A stretch of DNA of 48,018 nucleotides from Chthonomonadaceae bacterium (lineage in GTDB: Bacteria > Armatimonadota > Chthonomonadetes > Chthonomonadales > Chthonomonadaceae), in the NCBI GenBank assembly GCA_025352825.1, contig JANXSG010000253.1, positions 1 to 48,018 on the forward strand, written 5' to 3'. Made by a program: the position numbers and the translations under genes. This document shows, piece by piece, positions 34,877 to 43,540 of this stretch; position 1 is the stretch's first letter, and each line of letters begins with the position of its first letter. A model generated the notes under the pieces. It was not told the origin of the DNA. It saw only the letters and a program-made list of their open reading frames with translations, and did not search any database.

Positions 34877-35734
34877 ATGCATTATAGATCGTTTATAAAA
34901 GCGATGTTCCTTTTAGTTTGCCTAGCTGTCCCAAAATCGGGGCATGCTGCGGGTGGAATAAGGTGGGGACGCTCCTACTCGTCTGCGATAGCAGATGCCA
35001 AACGCTCCAACCGACTCGTAATGTTAGAATTCTACACAGAGTGGTGTGGATACTGCAAAAAGCTGGAAGCAACTAGTTATCAAGACCCGCAGGTGGTAGG
35101 GCTAACGAATCAAGTCATTCCAGTAAAGTTAGATGCAGAAAAAGAGGGGCTTCAGCAGGCTCGCCAGTACCGAGTGAGTGGATTCCCCACGATCATTTTC
35201 GTCAATGGTTCGGGTGAAGAAGAAGACAGAATTGGAGGTTATCTGCCTCCCAATCCATTTCGTCAGGAGTTAGGCAGAATCATTCAAGATCATCGGCAAT
35301 TTCCTGTACTGGAGGCCAAATTCAAGTCTAACTCCTCGGACGTCAATTCCGGTTCCCTCCTTTTAAGCCAGTATATTAAACGTAAAAATTTGGGGCATGC
35401 TTCCAATATTCTTGATAAAATGGTGCAGGGAGATCCAAGAAACTCCAAAGGCAAACTTTTTCAAGGATACACTCAAATTGCCATTCTAAATGCGGAAAGT
35501 GGCTCCCTGAACAAAGCGGAGCCTGTTTTCCGCACCGCTTTGAAATATGCAAAGTCTCCTCCTGAGACGGCTGCGGGCCATCTCAATCTGGCTTTCTGTT
35601 TTCTCTCTGCCAACCGAAAAAAAGAGGCTATCGCGGAGCTAAAATCGGTATGTGCTACACCCAAAGCTCCAGCAGGAGCAGTGGATGCAGCTCAGAAATA
35701 TCTTGCCCAATTAGAACGCGGAGGTTCGAGATAG
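34877..35734 (+). CDS. Secreted thioredoxin-fold protein with C-terminal helical repeats
   Basis: 285 residues from ATG 34877, with GGAGAA 6 bases upstream; the frame is open to 34799 but without a ribosome site. A signal peptide (residues 1-25, ending GHAAGG) directs export. The thioredoxin domain has the active site EWCGYCKKLE (C57, C60) and the cis-Pro loop SGFPTIIFVN (P104). The part after about residue 150 is helical and TPR-like (for example KLFQGYTQIAILNAESGSLNKAEPVF). It is probably a periplasmic thiol-disulfide reductase acting on exported proteins or cytochromes. Confidence 0.87.
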   Translation: MHYRSFIKAMFLLVCLAVPKSGHAAGGIRWGRSYSSAIADAKRSNRLVMLEFYTEWCGYCKKLEATSYQDPQVVGLTNQVIPVKLDAEKEGLQQARQYRVSGFPTIIFVNGSGEEEDRIGGYLPPNPFRQELGRIIQDHRQFPVLEAKFKSNSSDVNSGSLLLSQYIKRKNLGHASNILDKMVQGDPRNSKGKLFQGYTQIAILNAESGSLNKAEPVFRTALKYAKSPPETAAGHLNLAFCFLSANRKKEAIAELKSVCATPKAPAGAVDAAQKYLAQLERGGSR

Positions 35735-35756
35735 CAGAGAGCAAGTGCAGTTGATA

Positions 35757-35798
35757 CAACAAATCCCCAATTCTATCTGAAGGATTGGGGATTTGTTG
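35757..35798. terminator. 15-bp perfect hairpin between convergent genes
   Basis: CAACAAATCCCCAAT (35757-35771) pairs with ATTGGGGATTTGTTG (35784-35798) around a 12-base loop. It lies between the thioredoxin gene and the convergent beta-propeller gene and probably ends both transcripts, although no long T tract follows. Confidence 0.65.
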
Positions 35799-35813
35799 AT
35801 TCGGTGGGCTGAT

Positions 35814-36815
35814 TTATTTTCTTAATACTTGAAGATGGTAGGGAATACCGGGCAGTTTAATTGACCACAACTCTTCACCATTGTCTCTATCCAGTTCGAC
35901 TGCGCGTCGACCGTTGCAGTCGCCCACGAGCACTCTCTTTTCATCCAGAATACTGACGCTCTTTCCAAAATTTATATTTTCAGCCGTCCAGATTCGTTTG
36001 CCTGATTCAAGATCGAGCTCTGTTACCTGGTTAGTACCTGAGATACATACGAGAAGCGTACCTCGTTTATAATCGATAAGCGGGGCGTGACATTTTGGAA
36101 AGTACGACCAGCTTCGTTCGATATAACACTCTTCATTTCCTGTGAACTTTAGAATAGCAATCATACCAGGAACATACATGGAGACGAGCATCGTATCTCC
36201 TTCCACTATCCACTCCGCCCAGTTTACATGAAAAAGTTCACGCTGAATTTTGATGGGGATCAATCGATGGTCCGGAAACTGCCGACTCATCTTGATAACT
36301 TCGGCGCTTGGATTGACCCGGTGGACATCCTGCATCGCGATGCGCCGGTGAATTTTACCATCCCAGTCTGCTTCCTGAATCTCTTCTATGCCTGTCGAAC
36401 TCAAGAGTACTCGGGAATTGCCGGCATTCGGAAACGCACTATGGAGATCAGTGAATTCTGGAAGTGAAATATGACGCAGAACATTGCCTCTTAGGTCAGT
36501 TTCATAGGCGCCAAATACATCACAGATTATAAATGTATCATTATCTGTCTGCTTGATGGTGCGAAGGCCACGGGCAAATGCTTTTCCTGCCCAGCCTTGG
36601 TGTTGTATAAGATTTTCCACCACATCTTTTTCAAGGCACTGTGGCAGTGTAAATAGCGAGGTACAGGTATCTTTATCACGATCGACCATGAAGAGTGTTC
36701 TTCCGAGTTGAGATTTTGGCTTTCTAAGCCTATCCTCCCACCACTCTTTTCTGTAGATCTCATATTTCTTGGTCTCTGTCCACTCATTTCGATCGATAGT
36801 TACCAGGTACTTCAT
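35814..36815 (-). CDS. PQQ-like beta-propeller protein of unknown function
   Basis: 333 residues from the ATG at 36815, which has GGGAG 5-6 bases upstream (an ATG at 36833 is in frame without one). No signal peptide. Repeats such as VTELDLESGKRIWTAENI and RRAVELDRDNGEELWSIKLP are PQQ/WD-type propeller blades with a conserved Trp, and NSRVLLSSTGIEEIQEADWDGKI resembles blades of arylsulfotransferase-like propellers. No catalytic residues could be assigned. It may be a cytoplasmic propeller scaffold or enzyme. Confidence 0.65.
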   Translation of the reverse strand: MKYLVTIDRNEWTETKKYEIYRKEWWEDRLRKPKSQLGRTLFMVDRDKDTCTSLFTLPQCLEKDVVENLIQHQGWAGKAFARGLRTIKQTDNDTFIICDVFGAYETDLRGNVLRHISLPEFTDLHSAFPNAGNSRVLLSSTGIEEIQEADWDGKIHRRIAMQDVHRVNPSAEVIKMSRQFPDHRLIPIKIQRELFHVNWAEWIVEGDTMLVSMYVPGMIAILKFTGNEECYIERSWSYFPKCHAPLIDYKRGTLLVCISGTNQVTELDLESGKRIWTAENINFGKSVSILDEKRVLVGDCNGRRAVELDRDNGEELWSIKLPGIPYHLQVLRK

Positions 36816-36942
36816 TGAAACTCCCATAATCATTCCATTCTTAGAGTATGCAAGAGTTGTGCCAAATGCTTTGGAATTGAGGTAATTCAGTATAATTGAG
36901 GTCTAGAAATGCAACGAATATCTGAGAGATATCACTTATGTT

Positions 36943-38379
36943 TTAACGGGTGCCTTTTCGATTTTTCCACCAGTCAATGAGAGCTGCACAAGCAGCAATC
37001 TTATCGCCTTCAGCAATCCTGCCTTCGATCACTTCATTGGTGAGAAACTCTTTAGCCTCTTTCAGATAAACTCCCGGGTCAACTTCAAGAAGTTCCATTA
37101 TTTCCCGGCCATCCAGAGGGCTTTCGATCTGAACAATATTCGAAACGGCATTTAACGAATCGATACGCGCACGCAGTCCAGGCAGATCTGCGATCATGCC
37201 CTCTTCAATGTTGGAGGCAGCAATATCACATCGAGCCAGCTCAAAAAGATCGTCCAGATAGCTTCCAGCATCACGAATCAACCGCTTTACGGGCGGGTCA
37301 GCCCAATTGGATTTGTACTCGCCCAGGCGCATATGCTTCTCCACGAGCATTGTCACATCTCGAATCTCCTCGTTTGAGAACTTCAGACGGTTCATCATCA
37401 GACGAGCTAGATTTGCACCTCCCGTTGGGTGCCCGTAGAAATGAATGCCTCTCTCGTCTTCAGAACGCGTTGGCGGCTTTCCGACATCGTGCCACAACAA
37501 ACCGAGGCGCAGCTCCAATGAAGCATTTTTAGGCAGGTTTTCCATAGCGACAAGCGTATGAGTCCAAACATCATACAGATGCCAGCTTCCCTGGGTGCAG
37601 CCGACCATAGGCAGCATCTCCGGCAGAAACTGTTCGATCAGCTTAGATTTACGCAGCAGTTCCATGCCAATTCTGATCTGCGGGCCAGGTAATTTGATTA
37701 TCTTAACCAACTCTTCGCGTATTCGTTCGTACGCAATGGCTGGGGGTCTGAGTCGTTCTGTTTCGGCAACAATGGCATCCCATGTCGCTGCTTCTATCTG
37801 AAATCCTAATTTGGCTGCAAATCGAACAGCACGCAGCATACGAAGTGGATCATCAAAGAAAGTAACTTTTGGTTCCAGTGGAGTGCGTATCGTTCCGCTA
37901 AGCAGGTCTTCATGAGCGAGTCCGGTAATATCCAGAATCTCCCAGGTATGCAGGTTCTGCATCATTGTATTGATCGTGAAGTCTCTTCGGTAGGCATCGT
38001 CTCTCAGGCTGCCTTCTCGCACGAAGGGTTTTCTAGAGTCAGCATCATAGCTCTCTGCGCGTGCAGACACGAGCTCCACAGGGAATCCATCTTCGTCATT
38101 CGGGCTTGTGCGAATATGTACCATCGCCGTTCCAAATCGGGGATAGAGGACAGGGTAGTGTGTGGAGCAGCCTGCGTTGTGCAGATAGAGCGCCAGTTCG
38201 ACAGCATCACCTTCCATTACCAGATCGAGATCATTCGGTACTGGTAGTTTTAGTAAACGGTCTCGCAGCAGCCCACCCACTAGATAGAGCCTACCTTCAT
38301 AATTTGAGTTCCGTGTGACTTCACGCAGAATGTTAATCACCAGTTCCACATTATTAAAAACAGAAATCTGTTCACCCAT
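36943..38379 (-). CDS. CCA-adding enzyme / poly(A) polymerase family with HD domain
   Basis: 478 residues from ATG 38379 (AGGA 6-7 bases upstream); the frame extends to 38448 but would overlap the kinase gene much further. The class II nucleotidyltransferase head has LVGGLLRDRLLKLPVPNDLDLV (glycine loop and DxD), the RRDFTINTM motif and the ERIREEL motif. An HD domain follows (HTLVAMENL, LLWHDVGKPPTR, HPTGGANLARL), as in bacterial tRNA nucleotidyltransferases that also have phosphodiesterase activity. It adds or repairs the CCA end of tRNAs. Its start overlaps the end of the heptose kinase gene by 8 bases, so the two are translationally coupled. Confidence 0.9.
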   Translation of the reverse strand: MGEQISVFNNVELVINILREVTRNSNYEGRLYLVGGLLRDRLLKLPVPNDLDLVMEGDAVELALYLHNAGCSTHYPVLYPRFGTAMVHIRTSPNDEDGFPVELVSARAESYDADSRKPFVREGSLRDDAYRRDFTINTMMQNLHTWEILDITGLAHEDLLSGTIRTPLEPKVTFFDDPLRMLRAVRFAAKLGFQIEAATWDAIVAETERLRPPAIAYERIREELVKIIKLPGPQIRIGMELLRKSKLIEQFLPEMLPMVGCTQGSWHLYDVWTHTLVAMENLPKNASLELRLGLLWHDVGKPPTRSEDERGIHFYGHPTGGANLARLMMNRLKFSNEEIRDVTMLVEKHMRLGEYKSNWADPPVKRLIRDAGSYLDDLFELARCDIAASNIEEGMIADLPGLRARIDSLNAVSNIVQIESPLDGREIMELLEVDPGVYLKEAKEFLTNEVIEGRIAEGDKIAACAALIDWWKNRKGTR

Positions 38380-39385
38380 GGAGTTCCTGCCGTAGTTCAT
38401 CCAGCGAAACTCTCGCCGTACCCAGCTTTCCCACCACAATCCCAGCACAGAGATTTGCGAGTTTTGCAGCTTTCTGCATATCAGCTCCTGCTGAGAGCGC
38501 CATTGCTATTGTACTTACCACAGTATCGCCTGCCCCAGTTACATCATACACGTTCTTGGCTACCGTAGAGAGATGGAGGGGAGGCTCCTCTGCGCTAAAC
38601 AGGGACATCCCCTGCGCACCTCGGGTGAGAAGCAGCCTGCCAATGCCCATGGTATCCATCAAAAGTTTGCTGACAACAATAATATCATCGTCACTTCGAA
38701 TTTCGCGTCGGGTGGCGCGTTCCGCTTCCGATATATTAGGAGTGATCACACTCGCACCCCTATATTTAGTGAAATCAGCTCCCTTTGGATCGACGACTAC
38801 TGGCTTATGATATTGCTTGGCAAGTAAGATGATCTTTTGAGCCAAACTGGCCGAGACCACCCCTTTATCGTAGTCGGATAGAATACACGAGCCTGCCATC
38901 GGGAGCATCTTCTCAACCCATTCAAGAAGTGTATCTTCCATTTCCCTGGATAACGGAGCTTTTGATTCCTGATCCACTCGGGCAATCTGCTGACTATGGG
39001 CAATAATTCTCATTTTTGAAGTAGTTGGTCGATGATGATCAGTTAACAGTCCTTCAGAATCTACTCCATTTTCGGCCAGGACGATCCTAAACTGATCTGC
39101 ATATTCATCAGCGCCTACTATACCGCCGATCAGAGCTATCCCTCCTAGTGCCGCCACATTGGAAGCTACATTTGCTGCTCCACCAGGAGCGTGAGTACGG
39201 CTTCGAGCTTCGACCACCGGGACAGGAGCTTCAGGCGATATGCGCCGTACATCGCCCCAGATGTAGGTGTCGAGCATGACATCCCCGACTATAAGAATAC
39301 TCTGCTTGGGAAATAGCGATATCAGCTCTTCAAATTCCAATTCGTTTCCTTTCCAGCTATCGTCAAACTGAATCCTCATTACCAT
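38372..39385 (-). CDS. D-glycero-beta-D-manno-heptose-7-phosphate kinase (RfaE1/HldE kinase domain)
   Basis: 337 residues from ATG 39385, with GGAG 7 bases upstream (an ATG at 39400 is also in frame). The PfkB/ribokinase fold shows GDVMLDTYIWGDVRRISPEA, the RfaE1 signature, then GGAANVASNVAALGG and the catalytic DVTGAGDTVVS. Unlike E. coli HldE it lacks the C-terminal nucleotidyltransferase domain, so that step would be encoded elsewhere. The product makes ADP-heptose for the LPS core or glycans, which implies a diderm cell. It overlaps the CCA enzyme gene by 8 bases. Confidence 0.9.
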   Translation of the reverse strand: MVMRIQFDDSWKGNELEFEELISLFPKQSILIVGDVMLDTYIWGDVRRISPEAPVPVVEARSRTHAPGGAANVASNVAALGGIALIGGIVGADEYADQFRIVLAENGVDSEGLLTDHHRPTTSKMRIIAHSQQIARVDQESKAPLSREMEDTLLEWVEKMLPMAGSCILSDYDKGVVSASLAQKIILLAKQYHKPVVVDPKGADFTKYRGASVITPNISEAERATRREIRSDDDIIVVSKLLMDTMGIGRLLLTRGAQGMSLFSAEEPPLHLSTVAKNVYDVTGAGDTVVSTIAMALSAGADMQKAAKLANLCAGIVVGKLGTARVSLDELRQELHG

Positions 39386-39805
39386 TCTGACACTCCACAT
39401 TCAGTATGATATGAGACATCGGAATGTGAGCCAAGAAAAATTCCTATTCCAGATATTTTTAATATTCGCATTGCCTAAACATATGAAATTATTTGTGCAC
39501 AACTATCTCTTATCATACCTTAGAAGTAAATGAGCTTGGGTACGGGTCGACTTATTAAGCAGCTTATGCGGTGGTTATTTCTTCGAAATTTTGAATCGTA
39601 ACTGATATAAAATAAAAGTTGAAATACAATTTACATTTCTATTACCACAATCCGTCGAAAAGGTGATGTTTTTGCCAGATACATGCATTCATACTTTACT
39701 TAAGATGTAGAGTACTCGCAAAAGTTCGATTCCAAATGAGGCTTGATAACCTCTTGATAATTCAATTAGGAGAGAGTAACTCCCCTATGTCAAAGGAGAA
39801 ATATT
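39386..39805. other. Gap before the beta-helix gene
   Basis: About 420 AT-rich bases. I see no gene or known RNA. Near the end, GAGG/CCTC and GGAGAGAGTAACTCCCC can form small stems, and AAAGGAG precedes the ATG at 39806. Two TTGAAA/TTGATA elements could be -35 sequences, without a convincing -10. Confidence 0.4.
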
Positions 39806-40210
39806 ATGAAACGGATTTTATCTCTAGGCACGCACCGTGTTGTTCTTACTGGGCTAATACTTCTGTGCATTTCAACATCTGTCCAGGCTGTCACTAGGAA
39901 CGTACCTGCCCAGTATCCCAACATTCAGGCGGTCATAAACGCAGCATCTGCTACAGGTGATACGATTCTAGTTGGTACTGGCGTCTATAAAGGTGTGGGT
40001 AACGTGAACCTTGATACGCTCCACAAAGCAGTGATTATTAAATCTCTCGCAGGTGCGGGTTCATGTGTTCTGGATGGTGAAGGAGTGAATTCGATTTTTA
40101 ATATCCACAGTGGTGAACTCAAGACTACAGTCATTAATGGTTTCACAATTCAGCATGGTTATGGTTTCAACCATCAAGATCTTGATGGAGGTGGCATATA
40201 TATATGGTAG
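39806..40210 (+). CDS. Beta-helix protein, N-terminal fragment
   Basis: 134 residues with AAAGGAG 8 bases before the ATG. A signal peptide (about residues 1-28, ending VQA) is followed by the start of a right-handed beta-helix (PAQYPNIQAVINAAS, TILVGTGVYKGVG, VINGFTIQHGYG). The frame ends just after a GGGIYIW stretch encoded by the AT repeat, where the next coil continues in another frame. Confidence 0.7.
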   Translation: MKRILSLGTHRVVLTGLILLCISTSVQAVTRNVPAQYPNIQAVINAASATGDTILVGTGVYKGVGNVNLDTLHKAVIIKSLAGAGSCVLDGEGVNSIFNIHSGELKTTVINGFTIQHGYGFNHQDLDGGGIYIW

Positions 40211-40381
40211 CAGCCCGACAATCACGAATTGTCTGTTTCAATATAACTCGGGAGGAGAAAATGGCGGAGCAGGAGCTGTCATAAGCGGTGCGCCTATATT
40301 TACGAATGATACATTCTACGCTAATACCAGTGGCGCGGGAGGTGGGTTGTATATAACGAATAGCTCCGCAACAATTACCAA

Positions 40382-41641
40382 TTGTACATTTTTCAACAAT
40401 GTTACAGTATTGGGGGGGCGTTAGATATAGAAGATCATGACAAATCGAAGATCACAAATTGTATCTTTAGCAATAATACGGGGGAATTAGGAGGCGCCGC
40501 TTTTGTCTACTACTATTCTATCACTACTTTTACTAGCTGTACCTTCCATACGAATCACACAGATAGTGCTTCAGGTGGATATGGTTATGGTGGTGGAGTA
40601 TTAGTGTATACACTATCAAGTCCAACTTTCACGAGCTGTATGTTCAGTAATAATAGTGATGCAAATGGTGGCGGATTGGCATTGTTTGGTCAAAGTACAG
40701 GAAAAATAGTTAGCTGCACTTTTGAAAATAACACTGCTGAACAAGGTGGTGGAATGTATATCGAAGATTCCAGCGCTACATTGACCAACTGTACTTTCGG
40801 GTCGAACCATGCAATATCAATTGGTGGTGGAATTGCTGCAATGGGAAAACAGACTATCACCAACTGCACTTTCCTCGACAACATAGCGCCTCAAGGAGGG
40901 GGGATAAGTATTGATCTATCCAACTGCACAGTTTCCAATTCTGCATTTATCGGAAATATGGCTACCAGCAACTATGCTGCAGAAGGAGGAGGAGCTATGC
41001 TGATAGACGGAACGGGTGGCACAATCACTGGCCGCTTATTTTATGAAAATACTGCAGTGCAGGATGGAGGCGGGATTCTAAATCACGGAAGCCCTATTAT
41101 TAAGAACTGCATTCTGGATAGCAACACTGTGGGAATGAACGGCGGCGGTCTGGAATCACTGGGCGGCTCCGCGACACTTGTCAACTCTGTGATTGAGTTT
41201 AACCGAGTGCAAAATGAAGGCGCTGGGCTTCGCCTGAGCGGAAGTAACACTCAGACCCATATCACCAACTGCAGCTTCTACGGTAACTACTCTTCGAGCT
41301 CTATCGACGGAATCTACGCGGATGCATCCACTTCGGTGTTCATTAACAACAGCATAGTGTACGATTCTAATGACGGTGCGATATTCGAACTAGGCAGTGA
41401 TGGCGCGGCGATCTTTACCATCAACTATAGCGATATCTACGGAGGATGGAGCGGTCTTGGCGCTCACAACATAAGTGCTGATCCACTCTACACCGATGTA
41501 AGCACTGGTGACCTGACCCTGAAACTAGGATCACCTTGCATCAATACAGCCAGTAAAACAGCTCCTAGTTATCAATCCAGGGATATTGTAGGAACTTCTC
41601 GGGTGGGAAATCCAGAAATGGGAGCCTATGAACATCTCTGA
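40382..41641 (+). CDS. Beta-helix protein, C-terminal fragment
   Basis: The open frame is 419 codons long, but its first ten codons are out of frame with the protein; real beta-helix sequence begins near 40412 with GGALDIEDHDKSKITNC. At least ten coils follow (for example TITNCTFLDNIAPQGGGIS, PIIKNCILDSNTVGMNGGG), ending in a PSYQSRDIVGTSRVGNPEMGAYE module typical of secreted choice-of-anchor or beta-helix proteins. It has no ribosome site of its own, so it probably depends on the upstream fragment. Confidence 0.7.
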   Translation: MYIFQQCYSIGGALDIEDHDKSKITNCIFSNNTGELGGAAFVYYYSITTFTSCTFHTNHTDSASGGYGYGGGVLVYTLSSPTFTSCMFSNNSDANGGGLALFGQSTGKIVSCTFENNTAEQGGGMYIEDSSATLTNCTFGSNHAISIGGGIAAMGKQTITNCTFLDNIAPQGGGISIDLSNCTVSNSAFIGNMATSNYAAEGGGAMLIDGTGGTITGRLFYENTAVQDGGGILNHGSPIIKNCILDSNTVGMNGGGLESLGGSATLVNSVIEFNRVQNEGAGLRLSGSNTQTHITNCSFYGNYSSSSIDGIYADASTSVFINNSIVYDSNDGAIFELGSDGAAIFTINYSDIYGGWSGLGAHNISADPLYTDVSTGDLTLKLGSPCINTASKTAPSYQSRDIVGTSRVGNPEMGAYEHL

Positions 41642-41668
41642 ATAAATGACAGAAACTACAGTTATGCT

Positions 41669-41707
41669 CCCCACCCATTCTCCCTATTTCCAAGAGAGTG
41701 GGTGGGG
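41669..41707. terminator. C/T-rich hairpin between convergent genes
   Basis: CCCCACCCATTCTC (41669-41682) pairs with GAGAGTGGGTGGGG (41694-41707) with one G-T pair. It separates the beta-helix gene and the convergent peroxiredoxin gene and is another member of the C/T-rich hairpin family. Confidence 0.6.
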
Positions 41708-41714
41708 GGAATTT

Positions 41715-42245
41715 CTATTTTAGTGATCGGATCATTTCAGCAGGTGAAGGCGCTCCTCTGCGAGCAAATCGAATTTTCCCATCCTGCCCAATTACGTATA
41801 CAGTCCGCTTGACAATTCCGAAGAACCATCTGCATCCGTAAGTTTCGGCAATCTTTCCGCCTTCATCAATCAACAAGGGAAATGGGAGACGCTGTTTTAC
41901 CTTGAAATGCGCGTGTTTCTCTTTACCAGCTGGATTTACCCCGAATACTTTCCCCCCTGCCTGCTGTATTGAGCTCCAGTTATCCCGGATTGCGCAGAGC
42001 TGGGCAGTGCAGCCAGGGGTCTCATCGGCTGGATAGAAAACAAGCACCACCGGACCCAAGCTACAGAGCGATTTCAGATTTACCCGTTCGCCATCGCTAG
42101 AGATGGCAGAGAAATCTGGAGCAACGGTTCCCTCCGCTAAAAGCGCACTACTACCCATTGGAATTTTCTCCTGAACCAGAGCAAAAACAATCACAATGGC
42201 AGAAAGCACCACCGCAAACAGCACCTTGCGCCTCAGGCTTCTCAT
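41715..42245 (-). CDS. Membrane-anchored peroxiredoxin (Bcp/AhpC-TSA type)
   Basis: 176 residues from ATG 42245; a GTG at 42263 is in frame but has no ribosome site. Residues 8-25 form one membrane helix or uncleaved signal. The thioredoxin-like peroxidase domain has APDFSAISSDGERVNL, LVFYPADETPGCTAQLC (peroxidatic C79, resolving C84) and CAIRD, as in the BCP (PrxQ) group. It reduces peroxides outside the inner membrane using a thiol donor. It is divergent from the flavoprotein reductase gene, from which it is separated by a 150-base AT-rich spacer with two GTATAC motifs. Confidence 0.87.
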   Translation of the reverse strand: MRSLRRKVLFAVVLSAIVIVFALVQEKIPMGSSALLAEGTVAPDFSAISSDGERVNLKSLCSLGPVVLVFYPADETPGCTAQLCAIRDNWSSIQQAGGKVFGVNPAGKEKHAHFKVKQRLPFPLLIDEGGKIAETYGCRWFFGIVKRTVYVIGQDGKIRFARRGAPSPAEMIRSLK

Positions 42246-42395
42246 GTTTCTGCACTCTTTCACAGCAAATCAAAATAGAATCTTGAATGAAAATAGTATA
42301 CAACAGGAAGTGGATAAAATGCGAAGTGTAAAACATGAAATGTGATACAATAACTGTATACAATCGTAAAGTGCCTTAAGCGAGGAGCTAAGACT

Positions 42396-43391
42396 TTGTG
42401 CGACATTGAGTTATACGATATCACTATAATTGGTGGAGGGCCAGTGGGTCTGTTTGGTGCGTTCTATGCCGGGTTGCGGCAGATGAAGACGAAGATTATC
42501 GACAGCCTTGCAGAACTTGGCGGCCAGTTAACGGCGCTCTATCCTGAAAAGTATGTGTTCGATATGCCCGGTTTTCCAAAAATACTGGCACGTGATCTGG
42601 CCAAAGGCATGGCAGAACAAGGTACCCGATTTCAGCCGGCTATCTGCCTGGATGAAAAAGTACTGGAACTGAGGCATGAATCTGATGGCTCTATCAACAT
42701 TACAACCCATCGCGGAACGCATCAAACAAAAACGCTTATCATCGCCACTGGTGCTGGCGCATTCTCACCCACGAAACTGCAGGCTCCCGGGCTGGATGAG
42801 TTTGAAGAAAAAGGAGTTCATTACTTTGTTCGAGATAAAGAGCAGTTCGCAGGAAAACGGCTATTGATCGTAGGCGGAGGTGATTCTGCGCTAGACTGGG
42901 CTATGAACCTTGAACCTCTTGCTCAAAATATCACGCTTATTCATCGAAGAGATGTATTCCGAGCTCATGAAGATTCCATTGACTGGCTGCTCAACCGATC
43001 CAAAGTGAATGTCATGCTTTGGCATGAGCTGGCTAATGCAGAGGGCGACACCTATGTGCGCAAAGCTACTATTGTTAACAACAAAACGAAAGAAGAGATA
43101 CCCATTGAAGTCGATGCGGTGCTGCTAAATCTAGGATTTAAAGCAGATATCGGCCCCATCCGAAACTGGGGACTGAAGCTGGAGGGCAAAGAAGATATTG
43201 CAGTGAATCACTTTATGGAGACTAATCTGCCGGGAGTATATTCTGCCGGTGATATATGTATCTATCCAGGCAAGCTGAAACTCATTGCGACAGGAGTAGG
43301 GGAGATATGCATCGCGGTGAACTGTGCAAAGACACGTATCGATCCCACTTCCAAACTATTCCCAGGCCATAGCAGCAGTATGGATTTATAG
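42396..43391 (+). CDS. Ferredoxin/flavodoxin-NADP+ reductase, thioredoxin reductase-like
   Basis: 331 residues from a TTG with GAGGAG 8 bases upstream. It has the FAD GGGPVGLFGAFYAGLRQ motif, the NADPH motif IVGGGDSALDWAM, IHRRDVFRAHEDS, and the second FAD motif VYSAGDICIYPGK. It lacks the CxxC redox pair of true thioredoxin reductases, which places it in the ferredoxin-NADP reductase (type 2) group of Bacillus YumC and Chlorobium FNR. It supplies reduced ferredoxin or flavodoxin, or works the reverse way. Confidence 0.88.
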   Translation: MCDIELYDITIIGGGPVGLFGAFYAGLRQMKTKIIDSLAELGGQLTALYPEKYVFDMPGFPKILARDLAKGMAEQGTRFQPAICLDEKVLELRHESDGSINITTHRGTHQTKTLIIATGAGAFSPTKLQAPGLDEFEEKGVHYFVRDKEQFAGKRLLIVGGGDSALDWAMNLEPLAQNITLIHRRDVFRAHEDSIDWLLNRSKVNVMLWHELANAEGDTYVRKATIVNNKTKEEIPIEVDAVLLNLGFKADIGPIRNWGLKLEGKEDIAVNHFMETNLPGVYSAGDICIYPGKLKLIATGVGEICIAVNCAKTRIDPTSKLFPGHSSSMDL

Positions 43392-43540
43392 AGATAAATT
43401 ATCAGCAAGAGAGCATTTCGCGCACAGTAGTATCTATTGCAAACTGAGACTTCACCTGACATCTCTACCGGTTCTGCCCGTGAATGGTGATATTAAGGTA
43501 TACTGTCTTCTGTAAACAAACAAGGAGAAATCAAGTTTTA

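Larger units (their letters stand above)
39806..41641 (+). pseudogene. Secreted right-handed beta-helix protein, interrupted by two frameshifts
   Basis: Across three frames the translation is one continuous protein of about 610 residues: signal peptide, a pectate-lyase/NosD-like start (NVPAQYPNIQAVINAA and GDTILVGTGVY), and many parallel beta-helix coils (repeats of the type TNCTF...NN.GG). Frame 2 is open to 40210, frame 3 continues from about 40201 to 40424, and frame 2 resumes at about 40411. The first break lies in an AT dinucleotide run (40197-40208; adding one TA restores GGIYIYGSSPTITNC). The second lies in a run of seven G (about 40412-40418; adding one G restores VLGGALDIED). Both sites are slip-prone simple repeats, so this is a phase-variable gene, a decaying gene, or sequencing error. 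Confidence 0.8.
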
